Below are positions 33,675 through 38,286 of a stretch of DNA of 38,286 bases, one piece after another. The stretch is from Agrocybe praecox. Its lineage: Eukaryota; Basidiomycota; Agaricomycetes; Agaricales; Agrocybaceae. The notes under the pieces were generated by a model, which did no database searches, had not been told where the DNA came from, and worked only from the letters and a program-made list of their open reading frames with translations. The stretch spans positions 1 through 38,286 of the forward strand of contig CAXHKQ010000038.1 in the NCBI GenBank assembly GCA_964017145.1, written 5' to 3'. The position numbers were made by a program, and so were the translations under genes. Positions within the stretch are counted from its first letter, which is position 1. Each line of letters opens with the position of its first letter.

Positions 33675-34898
33675 ACAGGTAGTCCGGAAAGTCCGTGTCG
33701 TTTGGTAATAGGCACATTTTTTAGATGAAATTATTTCAAAATTATCAACATTGTTCTATTGCAGGACGATACTATGAATTTTGAGATCATCCAACTTTTC
33801 GATAGAACGTATAGAACGATTTCTTTTTTGCCTCAAAATATGCATTTTTTCCTGCATTATATCCTTCATCGGTACCAAGTCTCTTTCCAATGATAATATT
33901 TCTGAGGTCTGAAAACATAAAATAGTCGATTAAAGCCATATCCGGATAATACCGTGAATAAGGTCGCAATTCATAGCTCTTTCCATTGATTTTTGCCATC
34001 GTTTCCAATGACATGTGAAACAGCGTATTGCTTTGGTGGAACAACACATTTGCCCTTGCCATGTGAAGCGTTTCTTGCACTTTGAGCTTCGGGGGCTCCA
34101 GACATTTAATTTATTAGTCTATGTTTATTGTATTTCCTTTTTCAGGTAGCCGATGTAGAATAATCCTTCTGAGTCTCAAAATATAGACGCCATCCAACTG
34201 TTGTGTTTTTGTGAACATAGGAGAGGCTTTATCCTTCCTTGTTCGATCAGATGACTACCAATTGGACTCCGGAAAGTGGTGATGGTGTCATGAAGCAATA
34301 ATTGTCACTAATTAATAAAAAAAAGTAGCCCAACCGCGTCCGATCAGCTTAAAACACTTCTCAGAAATAACATCACGAATATATTTGAGTCGATTTTGAG
34401 AGCTCTGGCATGACCAAGAACATACCCAAGACAAAATCGAACATTTTTTTAATTTTCTGTAGGGTTTCATCGATCTTCAGCAACCATGCTTTTCGGTCTT
34501 CCGGACTTATTTTGTGGACTTCTGGATGTTTTAGTCTGTAACTGCATCATTTGGGCGCCTAGGACGAGCTTCATCTACAGTGTCCAAATGGCCAGTACGG
34601 AATTTTGAACAAAAAATCGCGAACTTTATCTGGGGCCAACTCCAGATAACATTTTCTGAAGATTTGGTTTGACTCTGGCCCAATTTGCCCATAAAAAATG
34701 TGTTTTACCAGGACGCACAAAACGATGTTTTCTGTCCCTTTGCAATATCAATCAAATTGAAATATCGAACGAACCAAAAGTCCTATAAATGTCAATTTTT
34801 GTTTTGAATCGTTTGAAAGATGTATGTTGAATATTCATGAATAATTTCATCTAAAAAATGTGTCCTTCCAAACGACACGGACTTTACGGACTGCCTTT
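33675..34898 (-). mobile_element. Mariner element, decayed, in Btk29A intron
   Basis: Terminal repeats ACAGGTAGTCCGGAAAGTCC (33,675) and the complement of GGACTTTACGGACTGCCTTT (34,879-34,898) continue through GTGTCGTTTGG. The minus-strand translation near 33,787-34,080 retains transposase character: HQSNTLFHMSLETMAKING, then YSRYYPDMALIDYFMFSDL (family motif YSPDLAPSDY with the third catalytic Asp region) and KNAYFEAKKKSFY. At 1.22 kb it has the length of a complete mariner but is full of stops. Same family as 24,087-26,235. Confidence 0.8.
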
Positions 34899-35084
34899 AA
34901 GTAGATGCATCTTCAATCTGAAACTTTTCTGTAAAACACCCGTTGAGGTAGTATTTTACAACCAATTTTGATCAACTAAAAACATTTTAGTTATCCAACT
35001 TCCCTCCCCACATTTTGTCCATACAATGTGTCAGTGTATTTCATGCATGTTTCTCTGCTAAATTAATGAAGGAAGCTTGCTTGC

Positions 35085-35346
35085 TTGCTTATCGGCACTA
35101 CAACCCGCGACGGGTCTTGGCCTCCCTTATATACTCCTTTGTATATGAAGAGTAGCAGGGCTTCATAACCGATTCGGGTTTTCCAGAGACCATGTGGTTA
35201 GCATAGCGCTCCAAAGAGCAACCCTAGGCAACATTTAACATCCTTCCTTGGATCATCGTTAGAAGAAAAACCCGCACCCATACCGGGATTCGAACCCAGG
35301 ACCTTCCGATCGTGAGGCAGGCACTCTACCCCTACGCCACTCAGAC
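35085..35346 (-). mobile_element. tRNA-derived SINE
   Basis: On the minus strand the element starts with a tRNA-like head: box A TGGCGTAGGG (35,330-35,339) and box B GGTTCGAATCC (35,286-35,296), 43 bases apart as in a tRNA internal pol III promoter. A unique body of about 180 bases follows, ending in GTAGTGCCGATAAGC and an (AAGC)n tail (35,087-35,104 as GCTT repeats on the plus strand). It appears complete. Such SINEs with short tandem tails occur in mosquitoes; the family name is not assigned. Confidence 0.8.
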
Positions 35347-35711
35347 GAAGCATGAAGCATGTATGAAGTGCGCAAAGTGTAAGATTGAAGGGGCATGCGT
35401 CTTGTTCAACAAAAACTGAAGAATCTCGATGAAAAATAACGAAGAAAAAAATAAATTATATTTGTGTTGGGCATCACATTTTCCTACAGAAAAAGCTGAG
35501 AATTATTTTTTCAAGATTGATACAATACATTTAAGCCGCGAATCGAAAAAATAGTCACTTCAACAAACTCAGCTATAACTATTTTAATTTAGAAAATACT
35601 ACAAAATCATGCTTTTGGGCATATGCGTAATTCGATAATAATTCGATAATATCAGCCCAAAGCACAAAATCTGTATCCTAGTATCAACGAAAAAAAAAAA
35701 CAAATACTCAC

Positions 35712-36077
35712 GTCATCACCTTCGCCTCCTCAATGAAATCGTCCTCGCTCATCGTGCCGCCCTTCATCATCTTCACCGCCGTATCGATCGATCCGCGCCA
35801 CTTGCCCCGCCGCACCACCCCGAACTGGCCGCTGCCCAGCTCCTCCAGCAGCATCAGCTCGGACGGATGGATCTCCCACTTGTCGTGCGACAAACCGGCG
35901 GTGGGCGGAACGGGTCGGTCGCACGGCGACGACTTGAGGCGGCAGGCGAGACCGCCGCTGTTGTGCCGATGGTAGTTGACGAGATCGGGAATGGTTTCGC
36001 AGCAGTGCTTCTCGGACAGATAGTACTCGGTGCGGTGGTTCTGCTTGATGTGGTAGTGCTTGACGTGCGATTGGGGG
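35712..36077 (-). CDS. Btk29A: Btk29A exon 4 (SH2 second half, linker, kinase N-lobe)
   Basis: The SH2 part reads [33 protein letters not shown] and [11 protein letters not shown]. The linker [14 protein letters not shown] carries the Trp at the start of the kinase fold. The N-lobe follows, with the Gly loop GSGQFGVV, the ATP-binding Lys in TAVKMMK and the helix-C Glu in FIEEAKVM. The acceptor is CAG at 36,078-36,080; the donor splits a Thr codon. Confidence 0.95.
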
Positions 36078-36771
36078 CTGCACAGAAAAAAACGAGGAAC
36101 AAATTAGTAAATTAATTGTTGCACATCAAGGTGGGATATTTCTAGACTATTTTGTAAATTCGATAGAACCACGGTAGGAAAAGATGTGGTATGAGTTCAC
36201 TAAATGTTTTCAATATGATGAAAACTTGATATTTACCTTAGTCTAATTTAACAATAATAATTCGTTGGTACAATGTGCCCGAACCGTGATTTTTTATTAA
36301 CAAGGCTGTAAGTTATAATATTTTATCAAGCTAATAAGCTAGCTGCGAGGTGTTAAAAGGGCTAATAAGGTAGTTCCGATGTGTTAACATACTAACTTGC
36401 TAGTTACGAGAATTTAAAAGGTCTTACGAGGTTCTAAAAGGTCTTACAAGATCCTAAAGGTCTTATAAAGTCTTAACATGTTTTGCAAGGTCTTAGAAGA
36501 ACTAATAAGCTAGTTAAGAGGTGTTAAAAGAGCTAACAAGCTCTGTCACAAGGTGTTAAAAGAGCTAACAAGCTCTGATACGCACGCTCTCTCTCTCTCT
36601 CTTTCCTGGGTTATTGAACCAGATTGTTAAGTTTATACACCTCGTAAGTAGCTCGTTGGCTCTAGCTCTAGCTTTTTTCGTGTACGGGTTAGTTCACAGA
36701 ATATTTGTGTCCAAAAATAGTATACAAGCTTATTGATTTTGCATCGAAATCCAAGCAAAAATGAAACTCAC
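36078..36771 (-). other. Btk29A: Btk29A intron 3 with short tandem repeats
   Basis: A 694-base intron. From about 36,330 to 36,575 it holds degenerate repeats of GGTGTTAAAAGAGCTAACAA and AAGGTCTTA type, including two nearly identical 31-base units (near 36,513 and 36,552), followed by a CT run (36,590-36,603). Confidence 0.8.
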
Positions 36772-36900
36772 ACTTTGGTATGCAGTGACAGCGTGTACAG
36801 TCCCTTCGTGGAAGATTTGCGAACCACGAAGCAGCCCTCCTTGTCGCCCTGCTTGAGCAGCGATTCGGCGCGCTGTCGCGACATGTCGCCCACGTACCAT
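36772..36900 (-). CDS. Btk29A: Btk29A exon 3 (SH2 first half)
   Basis: The exon reads WYVGDMSRQRAESLLKQGD, then KEGCFVVRKSSTKGLYTLSL and HTK. FVVR carries the phosphotyrosine-binding Arg of SH2 domains. The acceptor is CAG at 36,901-36,903. The donor used is GT|GTGAGT, which keeps the frame into exon 4 (HTKV-PQSH). Confidence 0.94.
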
Positions 36901-36971
36901 CTGCGAAAAAATGGAAAATTCACGAATTAGTTACGGGGTTTTATCGAATTGTCTATATAGTCAATGCATAC

Positions 36972-37102
36972 TCGTATTTGTCGAGGCCGAGCAGCTCCTT
37001 GGCCTTCACATAGTTGCTGGGTATGTAGCCGACGGTGCCATGCTGATCTTTGACCTTCCACCAGTGCTCCTGCGAGTCGTCGATCACCTCGTACTCGGCG
37101 TT
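36972..37102 (-). CDS. Btk29A: Btk29A exon 2 (SH3 second half)
   Basis: The exon reads NAEYEVIDDSQEHWWKVKD, GTVGYIPSNYVKAKELLGL and DKYE. The WW pair and the PSNYV motif are the ligand-binding residues of SH3 domains. Acceptor CAG (37,103-37,105), donor GTATGC (36,971). Confidence 0.93.
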
Positions 37103-37176
37103 CTGTCGTTTTTTCATGTGAGGAGAAAAAGATGCGTTAGTACTGGAGTGAGTGATGTGATGTCGCTTTACGTTAC

Positions 37177-37260
37177 CTTCTCCAGTGACAAATCGCCGCC
37201 CTCGATGGCCTTGAAGGGGTACAGCGCAACCACGATCTTGATGCGTGGCGACGAAGATTC
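37177..37260 (-). CDS. Btk29A: Btk29A exon 1 in window (SH3 first half)
   Basis: The exon reads ESSSPRIKIVVALYPFKAIE then GGDLSLEK; ALYPF is the SH3 ALYDY-type motif. A CAG at 37,261-37,263 could be the acceptor from an upstream exon, but the frame is open upstream without a stop back to about 37,402. ATG codons at 37,338 and 37,278 are both in phase, so this could also be part of a first coding exon. Confidence 0.88.
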
Positions 37261-37338
37261 CTGTGTGTGAGTGGTCATGTTGAGAAGAGATTTAATTAAA
37301 TTCCATTTGCAATGCGAAATATTCGGGGTCGAAAACAT
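37261..37338 (-). CDS. Btk29A: Possible alternative N-terminus of short Btk29A isoform
   Basis: The minus strand from ATG 37,338 reads 26 codons (MFSTPNISHCKWNLIKSLLN MTTHTQ) directly in frame into the SH3 exon. The second ATG (37,278, preceded by TCAAC) has the better insect start context. Drosophila Btk29A has a short form without PH/BTK domains, so a start here is biologically reasonable. The alternative is that these bases are intron, with a GTAAGT donor at 37,380 and the CAG acceptor at 37,261. Confidence 0.35.
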
Positions 37339-37402
37339 CGCTGCTACAGAACAGACGAGCCGGAAGAAACGTTGACTTACAAAGACTAGACTAAACTGAG
37401 AC

Positions 37403-38286
37403 TAGACAGTTTCTGTTTTTACTAGCTAATTTGAGGTGGCAAAATGCTGATTAGTTGAGTGTTGGTCAGACTTGGTCAGTTGTCAATAAATTTATATTAA
37501 ATAACAAAGTAGTATATATTTTGATTCAAGGTAAAATGTGTATTATTCTTTCAGCAGATATTTTTTCCAATTAATATTAATGCAGACTATTATTTTGATT
37601 TTATCGAAAATATTATTGCAAGTCTGATATTCCCCTGTTAACCGCAATTCGATATTCGATAATTGCAAAGTTGATTGCCACTTGTAACGGTCCAAAGATT
37701 GGTTTTCAGTTGCCATCACAAACTGCCGACAAATCGTGTCGTCACTAACCGATTTTACGTTCACCTTACACTTTTACTACCCTCTTAACACCGCACTAAC
37801 CGCACAATTCGCGAGGTACTATTTACATGTGAGATGAGGACACAGTTGCGGACAGAGATTTAGAAACTCTGTAGCCGGAATCGCACGGGACCGATATTTT
37901 TTTTCGACTTAGGAAACAAATCAGAAATAAAGGAACATTTTTCATTAGTGTTTTTTTTTCAGATACAAAACAAATTAATTCGACTTATGATTTTATATGA
38001 AACAAGAATATTATCCTCCTACAGAGGTCGATTTTCATACTAATCTTGTTGAAGGTTCTCGGTGCCGATAACATTTTCCGGCTTAGCGAGTTTCCACAAA
38101 GGAAGCACAATCCCATAATTGACAAACAAGATCCGAAATCGAAGCAGATCTACTATTTCACCGTAGCATGTGCTCAATATACTATCTCTGAGACATCTCT
38201 GAGACAGAGCTTATGCATAGCGTATTAAGATGTCCGCACAACATCCCATTGAGATGTTGTGAGGACATCTCGTTCGGCTCAGAAAT
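37403..38286. other. Upstream region of Btk29A, no gene recognised
   Basis: AT-rich DNA upstream of the visible Btk29A exons, either intron of the long form or promoter of a short form. An imperfect 18-bp hairpin lies at 38,228-38,270. The frames at 37,543-37,764 (-) and 38,046-38,228 (+) resemble nothing known to me. Confidence 0.5.

Noticed and set aside
35286..35340. Possible functional tRNA gene on the minus strand
   Set aside because: Box A and box B are good, but the acceptor stem does not close and a SINE body and (AAGC)n tail follow, so it is a SINE head.
36570..36605. CRISPR-like or satellite array in Btk29A intron
   Set aside because: The repeats are degenerate and without regular unique spacers, and the context is a eukaryotic intron; simple tandem duplication explains it.
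38046..38228. 60-codon frame at the right edge
   Set aside because: No recognisable family, no splice or promoter context, and the end overlaps a repeat-like region.

Overview
The window looks like nuclear DNA of a dipteran insect, most likely a mosquito. The grounds are spliced genes with short GT-AG introns, three gene fragments whose proteins match Drosophila/mosquito families (a KLHL10-like kelch protein, the glycoprotein hormone beta-5 subunit Gpb5 and the Tec-family kinase Btk29A), an I-clade-like LINE, mariner elements and a tRNA-derived SINE. The species assignment is inference; no bacterial, organellar or viral gene was seen.

Layout. Bases 1-17,000 hold no gene I can support. This part alternates between AT-rich DNA and GC-rich islands full of CGT/CGA triplets and CA/GT microsatellites (about 1-230, 1,080-3,250, 4,780-7,510, 8,880-9,730, 10,440-11,040, 11,440-12,330, 14,630-14,990, 15,170-15,860). 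The islands are open on both strands through low complexity. They look like regulatory or untranslated DNA rather than coding DNA. Between them lie diverged tandem duplications, a 326-bp long hairpin, decayed mariner copies, a small TIR element and a tRNA-like fragment. From 17,097 to about 22,494 an almost full-length I-clade-like LINE runs on the minus strand (gag-like ORF1; ORF2 with endonuclease, RT and RNase H), damaged by a few small indels. At 22,909-23,553 (+) is the last coding exon of a KLHL10-like gene. From 24,087 to 26,235 a mariner copy carries a nested foldback element.

From 27,674 to 30,048 (+) lies Gpb5 in two coding exons, with an apparent one-base deletion in exon 1. From 37,338 down to 31,552 (-) lies Btk29A: seven coding exons give an unbroken SH3-SH2-kinase reading of 449 residues. 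The N-terminal PH/BTK part is not visible, and an in-frame upstream ATG could supply a short isoform. Gpb5 and Btk29A are convergent, with stops 1.5 kb apart. Btk29A introns carry a mariner copy, a SINE, a TIR element and short tandem repeats.

The three genes have no evident shared pathway: KLHL10 is a Cul3 ubiquitin-ligase adaptor known from spermatids, Gpb5 is a secreted neurohormone subunit, and Btk29A is a cytoplasmic tyrosine kinase. I found no convincing novel system. The most interesting items are the Gpb5 frame break, the alternative Btk29A N-terminus, the two long inverted-repeat structures and the island landscape.
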